The notes beneath the pieces are model-generated. The model was not told the origin of the DNA and did no database searches. It worked only from the letters and a program-made list of their open reading frames with translations. Below, piece after piece: positions 5,404 to 12,751 of a stretch of DNA of 13,824 nucleotides. The stretch is from Desulfobacteraceae bacterium (GTDB lineage Bacteria > Desulfobacterota > Desulfobacteria > Desulfobacterales > Desulfobacteraceae): contig PIVQ01000123.1 in NCBI GenBank assembly GCA_003354055.1, positions 1 to 13,824 of the forward strand. The letters run 5' to 3'. The stretch's first letter is position 1. Every line of letters begins with the position of its first letter. Position numbers and translations under genes: made by a program.

Positions 5404-6765
5404 TTACCCCTTTTTTTTATTTGTCGAATTGTTTTCAAAGCCAAAATCACAATTGCCGCCGTGAATAACATTGTCCGGGTGATGTAATTTATAAAAATAA
5501 AAGACTTCTTCATCTCCAAAGAATAACTCTTTCACCCTGTTTTTTATTCGTTGGTTCTGAAAGCCTGGAGGAAAATTAACTTCCCCTAATTCTTCGGTCG
5601 CAAGGATTTCAATAGGAAGTTTTTTTAGATAAAATTGTAACTCTTCAATATGGTAAAGTCCTTTCGGGGGCCGAAGGTTTAACGGTACGTAATCCCCCCG
5701 GCAAGTTTCCATGGTAAGAACAGGGGGCAGACCCACCTTTACCCATTCCTTGATATCCAACCCTTTTTCATATGCTTCCCCCGGATCCTTCCCTTCAGGT
5801 ACAGGCCAAAGTTTTGCCGCTTCAAAATTTTTTTCCCACCAGTTCCAGGCATTTAAACCCGCGCCGTCAAAATCAAGCGCAACTAAAATTCGAATTGCAT
5901 TTTTTAGATGAGGATAAACAAAGGCTCCAGGTTTGGCAGATGCTGAACCCATGGCAATTACTCCGGCAATAGAACCGGCGTACCTGGCAATCAGCATTGC
6001 GTCAAGTTCGGATTCAACAACCACCAGGGCTTTTTGATCCGAATTTATGGCCATGGGTTCCATGCCGGAGCCAGGCACAATATAATATTTCAAATCTCCC
6101 TTTGATTGAATATCAGCTTTGGGCCGTCTGATTCGAACCCGATATATGTTTTCGTCTCTATAGTATGGGATAATAATCCCCCGAGGTATCCACAGCATTT
6201 TATCCCTGCCGTTTTCTTTTTTAATTCTGGGTAAACCCCATGATGTACGGGGCCTGAATTTGCAGTTTCTGTTCCGTTCTCCAGGGAAATAACCGAGCTT
6301 GAAGTTTTTGACGGCCAAAGCATCCAAACCACGGCTTTCAAGATATTTCAATATGTTTACCTCTTTTAACAGGTAAACATGGGCATCACTGACAAACTTG
6401 TTCGCTTTTTTTTGCCAAAGTGCTATTGGCGGTTCATGATTTTTCGGTTCAAACGGTCTTGGTATTATCTTCTTTTCCGGTTTCCATTTATCCGGGTGGA
6501 AGTCTTCCGGTTTTTCCCTGCCGGTTTCCTTAAATGCATCCGGGTAATTATATCCACAGAAATCAACCAGAAATTGGACCGTGTCCCCCCATTTCCCACA
6601 TTGCCTGCACCAGTACGACCCATCCCCCTCCTTATGCCCAGGCCAGCAGCGAAAACGGTCAATTCCTCCGCAAGCAGGGCACGGTCCTGCATATTCCCCG
6701 CCGTTTGTTGTGGCAACCTTTTTTAGGATCAAGCCATTATTGGAAGCTGCTGTTAAAAGATCCAT
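5404..6765 (-). CDS. Zinc-finger TOPRIM primase, 453 aa (phage/satellite replication)
   Basis: This is a DnaG-like primase that should make RNA primers for replication of the element. In order it shows a zinc-binding domain with CPAC (C29, C32) and CRQC (C53, C56), a linker, and a TOPRIM catalytic domain. The TOPRIM glutamate is E251 (VVVESELDAML), and the metal-binding acidic pair is D298/D300 (ALDFDGAG), followed by a further conserved GKDPGEAY stretch (325-332). Residues 360-453 are a poorly conserved tail that may contact the helicase. ATG 6765 is preferred because AGAGGG lies just upstream. The frame continues to 6831, but that extension runs through a large hairpin (6789-6848). In P4 the primase and helicase are one protein; here they are separate genes of one operon. 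Confidence 0.92.
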   Translation of the reverse strand: MDLLTAASNNGLILKKVATTNGGEYAGPCPACGGIDRFRCWPGHKEGDGSYWCRQCGKWGDTVQFLVDFCGYNYPDAFKETGREKPEDFHPDKWKPEKKIIPRPFEPKNHEPPIALWQKKANKFVSDAHVYLLKEVNILKYLESRGLDALAVKNFKLGYFPGERNRNCKFRPRTSWGLPRIKKENGRDKMLWIPRGIIIPYYRDENIYRVRIRRPKADIQSKGDLKYYIVPGSGMEPMAINSDQKALVVVESELDAMLIARYAGSIAGVIAMGSASAKPGAFVYPHLKNAIRILVALDFDGAGLNAWNWWEKNFEAAKLWPVPEGKDPGEAYEKGLDIKEWVKVGLPPVLTMETCRGDYVPLNLRPPKGLYHIEELQFYLKKLPIEILATEELGEVNFPPGFQNQRIKNRVKELFFGDEEVFYFYKLHHPDNVIHGGNCDFGFENNSTNKKKG

Positions 6766-6788
6766 TATTCCCTCTTGATTTTGCACAA

Positions 6789-6848
6789 GAACGAAGCCGG
6801 GCAAATTGGTACCCTTCAGTGCCGGTACCATTTTGCCCGGTTTCGTTC
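6789..6848. repeat. Large imperfect hairpin: 25-nt arms (23 of 25 paired), 10-nt loop
   Basis: The arm 6789-6813 pairs with 6824-6848 except for two mismatches; the inner end of each arm is GGTACC. It fills the gap between the Cse60-like gene and the primase gene. The GC-rich stem is not followed by a T-run on either strand, so it is not an ordinary terminator. It could be an mRNA structure controlling primase expression, a processing site, or a folded replication or priming signal. Confidence 0.8.
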
Positions 6849-6857
6849 ATGACTTAT

Positions 6858-7064
6858 TTAATCTTCATACCAGATGGAAACAACGATGTAAGAATTTAGA
6901 TCAGGCTTATAATCTGTCGTTTCAACATCTTTAGGTTCTGCATCCGGCGGTAAACAGCTTTGCTTGATGTCTTTAATGGTAATATTCGGGTTTGCCTTCA
7001 ACCAAACGTTAACCTCATCAGTTATGCTGTCACCATCCATTTGTTCAAAAAAGACTGTTTTCAC
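6858..7064 (-). CDS. Small Cse60-like protein, 68 aa
   Basis: The start is a GTG at 7064 with AGGAG 7 nt upstream. The GTG overlaps the TGA stop of the preceding gene (GTGA), a classic sign of translational coupling. The sequence opens MKTVFFEQMDGDSITDEVNVWL, continues with NITIKDIKQS, and ends with a hydrophobic strand (SYIVVSIWYED). This arrangement (F/D-E start, acidic helix, 'I-DIK' strand, final beta strand) resembles small proteins annotated as Cse60 after the sporulation protein, which also occur in phages. The biochemical role of that family is unknown to me. In this operon it is probably an accessory replication or regulatory factor. The gene is well supported; the family name is tentative. 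Confidence 0.7.
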   Translation of the reverse strand: MKTVFFEQMDGDSITDEVNVWLKANPNITIKDIKQSCLPPDAEPKDVETTDYKPDLNSYIVVSIWYED

Positions 7065-7327
7065 AATAATTCTCCTTTCATTTTCGGTCGGTGATCATAG
7101 AACACCATTGATATCCTCATATCGCACAACTCAGGGACCCATTCCCTGAAGCAGCGGGACACCCTTATATTTGTCTTAAGTGATCCATTGGTGAGCGTTT
7201 CCCCCCTCCCTCTAATCCAAGCCAAAGAAAAAAGATCAAATCCTCCTAAAAAGAGGTATTCACACAGTTGGAGTTTCAGAGCCGGACGAACAATTTCAGA
7301 GATAGATAGAATCATTTTAGGCTCCAT
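7061..7327 (-). CDS. Hypothetical protein, 88 aa
   Basis: This protein is not recognised. The ATG at 7327 follows an AAGGAAG about 9 nt upstream. Its last codons carry the ribosome binding site of the next gene, and its stop overlaps that gene's GTG, which is good evidence that it is really translated. It is basic with several cysteines and aromatics (SRCFREWVPELCDMRI) and has no clear zinc-ligand pairs or membrane segment. The operon position between helicase and primase suggests a small DNA-replication accessory protein, which is inference only. Confidence 0.65.
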   Translation of the reverse strand: MEPKMILSISEIVRPALKLQLCEYLFLGGFDLFSLAWIRGRGETLTNGSLKTNIRVSRCFREWVPELCDMRISMVFYDHRPKMKGELL

Positions 7328-7594
7328 TTTTTCATTCTTCCTTTTCTATAGTCTGATCATTATTGATAATTTATTTTTGACCTTATGAAGAGGTAAAGTC
7401 TTAATATTATTAATATAATATTAAGACTTTGACATTTTGACTATTATCGTAAAGAACTGGATTTAAAAAAAAGAAAGAAAAAATATAAAGAGTTTTTGAA
7501 CAGAAGAGGTCAAACAACTTTTTGGTTAAATAGCAATGGTGTTTTTTGTTTGATTTCAAGATGTTACTCCTTTGAACTTCGTTTTGATGAATTG
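7328..7594. other. AT-rich gap inside the replication operon
   Basis: There is no convincing gene here. A minus-strand frame (49 codons, ending at 7410) could start at a TTG about 7557 preceded by AGGAG, but it is low-complexity (FSFFFLNP). A plus-strand frame of about 63 codons from 7434 to about 7621 (LNRRGQTTFWLN) has no start codon. The region contains the perfect AT palindrome at 7395-7430. In a replication module such a gap between helicase and the next genes is a reasonable place for an origin. Confidence 0.5.
7395..7430. repeat. Perfect 16-bp-arm AT-rich palindrome with 4-nt loop
   Basis: The arm 7395-7410 (AAAGTCTTAATATTAT) is exactly complementary to 7415-7430 around TAAT. No T-run follows on either strand. 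The length and perfection suggest a cruciform-forming binding site or origin element rather than a terminator, although a bidirectional transcript end is possible. Confidence 0.75.
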
Positions 7595-9124
7595 TCAATC
7601 TTGAAAAAGCTGGGTGGTATCTAACAGACCAACACCAAAATATTTTACATCAGGTGTCTTTTTACTCTCAAATTTCTTTTTGAACCATCTGCCGAATTTA
7701 TGTTGACTGGGGGGATTCTTGGAAACGTTGTTTGTCCACCAATGTCTAAAAGCGCTATAGACATCAGTGGCTGAAACCGAGCATTGCGCCCCGATGACAC
7801 AACAGTCATCAATAAAATCTGCAACAGTGTCTTCATCCCGCCGATATTCTTCAACCGCATCTGTTACAATTACAGGTGGTTCTAAACCTGTTTTCTGATA
7901 CTCCAGACATCCCCTGACCATCCATGCAAGTATGCCGGGAAGTTCTTTCTCCAGTTCAATTTTTAGTTCCGGGTTTGCCCGTCTTTCGTTTTCGTTTTTA
8001 GGTTCTCGGTCCACAAACGAGACTTCGAACGGAATCAAAATGATCCTTTCCCAAAACGCGAAATCATCTGCTGGTGCATGGGGTTTATGGTTTGTTAAAA
8101 GGAACAAAGTATGGGACGGTTTGAACTCGATTTCGAATCTGTCATATGGTCCCCTGACTGATGTTGTGTCATCCCCGGTAAGGAGCTTGGCAGCTGGGGT
8201 CGATATCCGTCCATTCTCACCTGTTTCAGATGCAATCAAGATTCTTCGAGCTATCATTGCCACTTTTTCCGGACTGGCCCCGCTCGGATTCGCCACCCGG
8301 CCCTGGTCTAAAAGTACTTCGGGTCTTATTGATTTGGATAATGACCCTAATGCCAGAGATACTATCTCCATTAACAGGGTTTTCCCATTCCTGCCTTTTC
8401 CAACCAATACAATTAATTTGCTGAGTAAGACCATACCGATAAGAGCAAGACCGAGAACCCTTTGAAAGAATTTGATCAGGGGACTATTCCCCAAAAAAAT
8501 ATCTGTAAGAGTCTTTTCAAAAATCGGGCATGGTGCATTTATACCGGCCCATTCTACCGGGCTATGCTTTAATAGATAATCGGATTGCCAGCCTTCCCTT
8601 ATATCTCCGAGCTTAAGGTCTATAACCCCATTTTCACATGCCAGAAGCCAGGGAGCTTTATCAAATTCATCGCCAGTGGCAACCAATCCATTTTCACCTG
8701 TGTGGGCAAGAGTAAGGCACCTTAAAGCTCTCGGAAGATCCAGAAGCGAGAAACCTCTATTATTTAGTGCTTTTCTATCGGCTTTAAGTGTTCTTTCTGC
8801 CGGATCATCATCTTTAAGTTCCTTTATTTTTTTTGAAAGCTTTTTAGCTTCCCTAAAATAGACTTCTGCCACCTGTTTAACGGCATCCAGGGCAAGCCCT
8901 TTTTTATCTATGTCCCAGTAGTGACCGACCCAAAACAGCCAGAGATTCATGGCCACATGAAAAATGAACATATCCCGGAACAGTTTAATAAAAATCATGG
9001 CATCGCCCACGACATTCAGAGGGAGGCATTTCATTACGAACTTAGTGTCTATTTGATTTTCCGGTTCCTTACTGGCTTTTTTACTGGCTTCAATCCGCTG
9101 TTCAATTCGTTTTTGTATATCCAC
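7595..9124 (-). CDS. SF3/D5-type replicative helicase of phage/plasmid (P4) type, 509 aa
   Basis: This is a hexameric helicase expected to unwind the element's origin, working with the downstream primase. The N-terminal half (about 36-170) follows the D5_N pattern: GDAMIFIKLFRD, then LWLFWVGHYWDID, and later WLLACENGVIDL, which precedes most P4/D5 helicase cores. The SF3 core has Walker A GKGRNGKT (242-249, K248), an acidic Walker B-like region ILIASETGE (E300), motif C LFLLTNHKP (N345), and the arginine-finger region FWERIILIPF (R360). A winged-helix-like C-terminus follows (420-509). The start is a GTG at 9124 with AGGTGG about 5 nt upstream. It lacks an own primase domain, which is supplied by the gene at 5404-6765. 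Confidence 0.92.
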   Translation of the reverse strand: MDIQKRIEQRIEASKKASKEPENQIDTKFVMKCLPLNVVGDAMIFIKLFRDMFIFHVAMNLWLFWVGHYWDIDKKGLALDAVKQVAEVYFREAKKLSKKIKELKDDDPAERTLKADRKALNNRGFSLLDLPRALRCLTLAHTGENGLVATGDEFDKAPWLLACENGVIDLKLGDIREGWQSDYLLKHSPVEWAGINAPCPIFEKTLTDIFLGNSPLIKFFQRVLGLALIGMVLLSKLIVLVGKGRNGKTLLMEIVSLALGSLSKSIRPEVLLDQGRVANPSGASPEKVAMIARRILIASETGENGRISTPAAKLLTGDDTTSVRGPYDRFEIEFKPSHTLFLLTNHKPHAPADDFAFWERIILIPFEVSFVDREPKNENERRANPELKIELEKELPGILAWMVRGCLEYQKTGLEPPVIVTDAVEEYRRDEDTVADFIDDCCVIGAQCSVSATDVYSAFRHWWTNNVSKNPPSQHKFGRWFKKKFESKKTPDVKYFGVGLLDTTQLFQD

Positions 9125-9418
9125 TAAGCCACCTATTTAAAATTGGCTGTCAAATAACTGACGTTTCTCATAAAAAAATCCCATGAGTTCCCACCCGTTT
9201 CCCATTTCCCACCATTTTTCAAAAATGAATGGGACCGAAGATCGCGCTCTCCGCAACCGTGATAAAAGAAACCCCAGGAAGGACCCGCGACTTTTTGCAG
9301 GAACGCCGGGAGCATTTGACTTTGATCTGTATGCGCTGAAGGGGGTAGGGGGGGAATATCCGCTCGAAGGAAAAACCTTAGGCGGCTTGCACGGAAAAAA
9401 AATGTCCCGGAGCATTCT
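9125..9418. other. GC-rich gene-poor patch between helix-turn-helix gene and helicase
   Basis: Open frames cross this patch on both strands, but none has a ribosome binding site or family resemblance, and their codon use is poor (proline/serine/arginine-rich). The centre, 9251-9313, is unusually GC-rich. On the minus strand it includes CGCGGGTCCTTCCTGGGG (about 9272-9289), reminiscent of sequences around cos sites of lambdoid phages. A packaging (cos-like) or origin function is a guess. A minus-strand peptide of 92 codons (9137-9415) cannot be excluded. Confidence 0.45.
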
Positions 9419-9646
9419 TTAATACTTTTCGTTTAAGCCTGCCCGGAGTTTCTTCGATTCTTCTATCTGTTTCTCTCTGGCACGTATGGCCATGTTGTCC
9501 CACTCGTCTTTATCCATAAAGAGTTTGTTCGCCACTTTAAAGAGTAGGCCGGGGTATTTTTTCAAGGAATGCCAGGTGTAAGCGGTTGCAAGACTAATTG
9601 GAAGGGTTCCCTTTTCGTGTGCGTCTTTGACTGGAATAAGGTTCAT
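9419..9646 (-). CDS. Excisionase/AlpA-like helix-turn-helix protein, 75 aa
   Basis: The ATG at 9646 is preceded by AAGGAG at 5 nt. The first two thirds fit a MerR/excisionase-type winged helix: LPISLATAYTWHSLKKYPGLL (helix-turn-helix region, about 16-36), then KVANKLFMDKDEW (about 37-49), matching the usual '-G-LF-D--EW' strand-helix end. The C-terminus is a basic/acidic helix (REKQIEESKKLRAGLNEKY). Proteins of this type act as recombination directionality factors or as AlpA-like activators of integrase and replication genes in satellites. As first gene of the operon, it could steer both excision by the recombinase and its own promoter. The fold is fairly confident; the exact role is inferred. 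Confidence 0.75.
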   Translation of the reverse strand: MNLIPVKDAHEKGTLPISLATAYTWHSLKKYPGLLFKVANKLFMDKDEWDNMAIRAREKQIEESKKLRAGLNEKY

Positions 9647-9680
9647 TGTTTCTCCTTTGCTCTTCTGTTATTGTCTTGCT

Positions 9681-9710
9681 AATATACCTTTTCGCTTAAT
9701 TTTGTATCAA
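9681..9710 (-). promoter_or_regulatory. Promoter of the replication operon
   Basis: On the minus strand TTGATA (9710-9705) is followed after 18 nt by TATATT (9686-9681), a good sigma-70 pair. It is placed about 35 nt before the first gene's ATG at 9646. The -35 box lies within an 11-bp sequence (TTTTGTATCAA on the plus strand) that also occurs at 4527-4537 in front of the recombinase. Confidence 0.6.
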
Positions 9711-10118
9711 CCACATGGTTCTCGGTATGCAGGATGTTCACGGTTTGTTTGTTGTGTGGGTAGCTTTTTTCTCGATTGAGGCTTTATGGTTGGATTAAGA
9801 GGCGGGGGAGAACACAAAAAAAACTATGCTTATCAGCCTTCCTGAGTACAATTGTTGTAAAAAATTGGATTCCACCTGACAAATGCTTACAGCAATTCAT
9901 GCTGATAAATTCTACAGTTGAATCTCAATAATAATGCAAGAATGTTTGACTCTTGATATTGACATAAAACACTTGAGATCCTCATAAAAAATATGAACCC
10001 GTCCCTAATTGGCCAGGAAGAATTTTATATAATAACTTGAATATCACTTTTCCAGATGAGATAGTCTTTAGTATTGTTCAAAATTTAAAACTTCAATTCT
10101 AATTTTTTGAGATCGCAA
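9711..10118. other. Intergenic region between the replication operon and the NACHT gene
   Basis: No gene is seen. The region separates two divergent units. For the right-hand gene there is a TTGACA at 9959-9964, followed after 18 nt by CATAAA (9983-9988), and a perfect TATAAT at 10028-10033 without a clear -35 box; either could be the NACHT promoter. A small hairpin CAGCA/TGCTG lies at 9890-9904. The boundary between the mobile core and the right-hand defence block is probably in this interval. Confidence 0.5.
9959..9988 (+). promoter_or_regulatory. Candidate promoter for the REase-NACHT gene
   Basis: The -35 box TTGACA (9959-9964) is a perfect consensus. CATAAA (9983-9988) at 18-nt spacing matches 4 of 6 bases of the -10 consensus. 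The implied leader is about 120 nt. Confidence 0.35.
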
Positions 10119-12338
10119 ATGAATAGTTCAGACATAAAATCATTCAAAACAATAGCTATAGATAGGTTACTGGAACTCTCTGAAAAACGGCTTCAGAGCG
10201 AAGTAATAGAGCCACTTCTTCATTCTTTAGGATTTGATAACGTTAGGGACAACTCTGGCTCTGAAGAAAAAGGGAAGGATATTGTCGCCACGAAACGCTC
10301 TGATTTTGGACAAACAAAATTATACGGAATTCAAATCAAGAAAACAAAGTTTACAGGAGTGGTTGATTCAAAAGAATCGCTAGGAAATTTGTTTGTCCAG
10401 TTAAAGCAAGCTCGCGATGAAGAAGTTTTAGATCCGACTACAAATACAAAAAGATCTCCTGATTGCTGTATATTTTTCACACCATACCCAATCAAACCTA
10501 CAGTCTGGGATAAATTTCACAGGTTTTCACAGGAACTATCTCGAAAAAATATAGAAATAATTGATGGTAGCAGGTTGATGGATTTAATAAGGGATAATAT
10601 TCGTCATATCCTCTATAGTTTTAGCCCAGAATCGCGATATATCTTTAATCTCGAAAGTTCAATACAGAATATTCCAGAAAGTAGATTAGCATTTGATTTA
10701 AAAAAGGAACTGAGTCTTGATAAAATTTATGTAAAAGCATCTTTGGATAGCGCAACACTATTTTTTGAACGATTTATAGAATACCCCGTAAAGCTACAAG
10801 GTCCCAAGTTATTGCACTTAGACGCTGAAAATCTCTCATCACTCAAACGACTTGGAAAAAGTTTTGGGGGAAATGCAGTAGTTCTTGATTCAAAACAAAT
10901 AAAAGATGACTCTTCTGGCAAGAAAATATTTCAAATTGATATAGATCATCTATTAACGTGTGCTCAGAAAAGAGCAAGGGAGGCCGTTGAAAACCTGGCA
11001 AAATTATCACTAACAAATTTTGATGCTAATGACAAATTCATCTCTGAATATATCAGACTTAAAGAAGCATTATGTAATCTTCAAGATGCTGATTATATTT
11101 CGGATTATTGGATATCTTTTATTGATACAAAAGAAAAAGTAGAATGGATAAAATCGGAGATTAAAATTCCATCTGATCTTTTACAGAATCTGGATTGTAA
11201 TCAGTATATTCTTGGAGGGCCAGGAGCCGGAAAAACAACACTACTAAGGAAATTAACTCAAAACCATATAAAGGCCATAGATAATAATAAACTGCCTTTA
11301 TATCTTCCTTTAGTTTTTGTGAAAGAAGCATCTGAAAAAGCATTAGGAGAGGCATGTATTCAACAATTATTAAATCAAGGCTTTGAATTTCCAGATAATG
11401 CAAATCAAACAGAAGTCTTTTTTAACAAATTAGATAAAGGGCTATTCCATTTATATCTTGATGGGTTAGATGAGACTGGCCCAATAGTATTAGATTTATT
11501 TCGTATTATTGATGAAATGGGTCAAAAGTATCCCAAATCCAGAATAACATTAAGTTGTCGAAGTACTTACCAAACTCCCAATTTTAGAAATGCTTTTGAG
11601 CTTAAACTAAAGCCACTCAATGAAGAACAACTTCACCAATTTCTAAAAAATTGGTTTGGCTCTCAACCAACAGCGCTAAAGAATATAACAGAATGGTTAA
11701 AAGTAAATGAAAAAATGAGGCAGGCGGCAACTAGTCCTATGGTAGCAGCTTTGTTATGTTCTCTGTTTTATATAAAAGCTGAAATGCCAACAACTGAAAT
11801 GGAACTATATGAGAAGCGATTCGAGTTGCTCCTTGGCAAATGGGATACTGCGAAAGGAATAAGACGGATAATGCAAGACATTATGAAACGCTACTGGAGA
11901 TTCATTACAGATCTGGCCTGGGCAATGCACTTTAGTGGAAGCCGATCAATGTCTTATTCTGAAGTGAATGCATTTGCCGAGAATTATTGCGATTCAAAAC
12001 TTGATATGGAGCCATCAGAATTAGTTAGAGACTGTGTACATAGAGGTATTCTTGAATATGAGACTTCTGAGGGTTTATCTTTTGGGCATTTGACTAACCA
12101 AGAATTTTTGGTCGCTAGAAAAATGGCCACAGATAACGATATTAGTTTTATTGCTAATAGAATGGATGATCCTTGGTGGCAAAATGCTATCAAATTTTAT
12201 GCTTCGATTAAATATGACATAACTCCATTGCTAAAACAAGTCTCTCAAATCGAGATGGAGCGAGATATATTACACTTTGCATACGAGTTAATAGAATTGG
12301 CTCCCTGGACAAAATTGGATATTCTTGATGCACTCTAA
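10119..12338 (+). CDS. REase-NACHT STAND NTPase, 739 aa (bacterial NACHT defence protein)
   Basis: The N-terminal domain (about 15-165) is Mrr-like PD-(D/E)xK nuclease: an EVIEPLLHSLGF helix, then EEKGKDIVA (D53) and LYGIQIKK (Q72, K74). A linker region leads to a NACHT NTPase with Walker A GGPGAGKTT (366-374), Walker B LYLDGLDE (445-452), LSCRS (478-482), the LKPLNEEQLHQFL helical segment (497-509), and the NACHT-typical FGHLTNQEFLVARKMA (655-670). The protein ends about 70 residues later, so there is no long repeat sensor. Bacterial NACHT proteins act as single-gene phage sensors that oligomerise and activate their N-terminal effector, here probably DNA cleavage. ATG 10119 is used; an in-frame TTG lies at 10107. 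Neither has a good ribosome binding site, which suggests low expression. Domain calls are firm; phage trigger and cleavage are inferred. Confidence 0.9.
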   Translation: MNSSDIKSFKTIAIDRLLELSEKRLQSEVIEPLLHSLGFDNVRDNSGSEEKGKDIVATKRSDFGQTKLYGIQIKKTKFTGVVDSKESLGNLFVQLKQARDEEVLDPTTNTKRSPDCCIFFTPYPIKPTVWDKFHRFSQELSRKNIEIIDGSRLMDLIRDNIRHILYSFSPESRYIFNLESSIQNIPESRLAFDLKKELSLDKIYVKASLDSATLFFERFIEYPVKLQGPKLLHLDAENLSSLKRLGKSFGGNAVVLDSKQIKDDSSGKKIFQIDIDHLLTCAQKRAREAVENLAKLSLTNFDANDKFISEYIRLKEALCNLQDADYISDYWISFIDTKEKVEWIKSEIKIPSDLLQNLDCNQYILGGPGAGKTTLLRKLTQNHIKAIDNNKLPLYLPLVFVKEASEKALGEACIQQLLNQGFEFPDNANQTEVFFNKLDKGLFHLYLDGLDETGPIVLDLFRIIDEMGQKYPKSRITLSCRSTYQTPNFRNAFELKLKPLNEEQLHQFLKNWFGSQPTALKNITEWLKVNEKMRQAATSPMVAALLCSLFYIKAEMPTTEMELYEKRFELLLGKWDTAKGIRRIMQDIMKRYWRFITDLAWAMHFSGSRSMSYSEVNAFAENYCDSKLDMEPSELVRDCVHRGILEYETSEGLSFGHLTNQEFLVARKMATDNDISFIANRMDDPWWQNAIKFYASIKYDITPLLKQVSQIEMERDILHFAYELIELAPWTKLDILDAL

Positions 12339-12751
12339 AATGAAAGTTGACTATGATTAATAATTGAATTCGCTTAGAAGATATGTTTTCAGTATTGGTT
12401 TCCAAACATAAAAATATTTTGTAGTGCCTTCTGCCTTTTCTTAAAATTAAGTGCCATTGCCAGAATGGCTTACCATAGACACTTGATAATGGCCCTAACA
12501 GAAATATTTCTTGAATAAACAGGTCCTTTATGCAAAGAAATCCTTAGTAGGAATTGATCAGTGGTTCATTTTTTAGAAAATTTGGTCTTTTTAAAATGAT
12601 ATCCGACTCGGATTAAATGAAAATTGTAATGTTATCCTGCTATAATTTTATGTGTTTGACCTTATAGATTATCCGATTTGTTACCCAGACCTGTACATGC
12701 ACTTGTTAACAACGGCTGCCCCGCGGTTATAAGTAAGAAAGAAATTAAAAT
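12339..12751. other. Intergenic region, no gene seen
   Basis: This is a 413-nt gap with no ORF of coding character. It has a small hairpin GCCATT/AATGGC (12453-12469) and a TATAAT at 12641-12646 that could belong to a promoter for the downstream pair. A minus-strand stretch near 12430-12475 (AILAMALNFKKRQKAL) is faintly like a transposase C-terminus but is interrupted by a stop, so at most it is a relic. Confidence 0.5.

Noticed and set aside
5711..6899. Several plus-strand ORFs across the primase gene
   Set aside because: They are antisense shadows of the primase, whose zinc-finger and TOPRIM motifs are unambiguous on the minus strand.
7434..7621. Plus-strand frame resembling the start of a transposase (LNRRGQTTFWLN)
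   Set aside because: It has no start codon, overlaps the end of the helicase gene, and the similarity is too short to support even a relic.
9183..9422. Plus-strand ORF opposite the GC-rich patch
   Set aside because: It has no ribosome binding site or recognisable protein, overlaps two minus-strand frames of equal quality, and runs against the operon.
12430..12475. Minus-strand transposase C-terminal relic
   Set aside because: The AMALNFKK-like stretch is short and interrupted by a stop immediately upstream in frame; no inverted repeats are visible.
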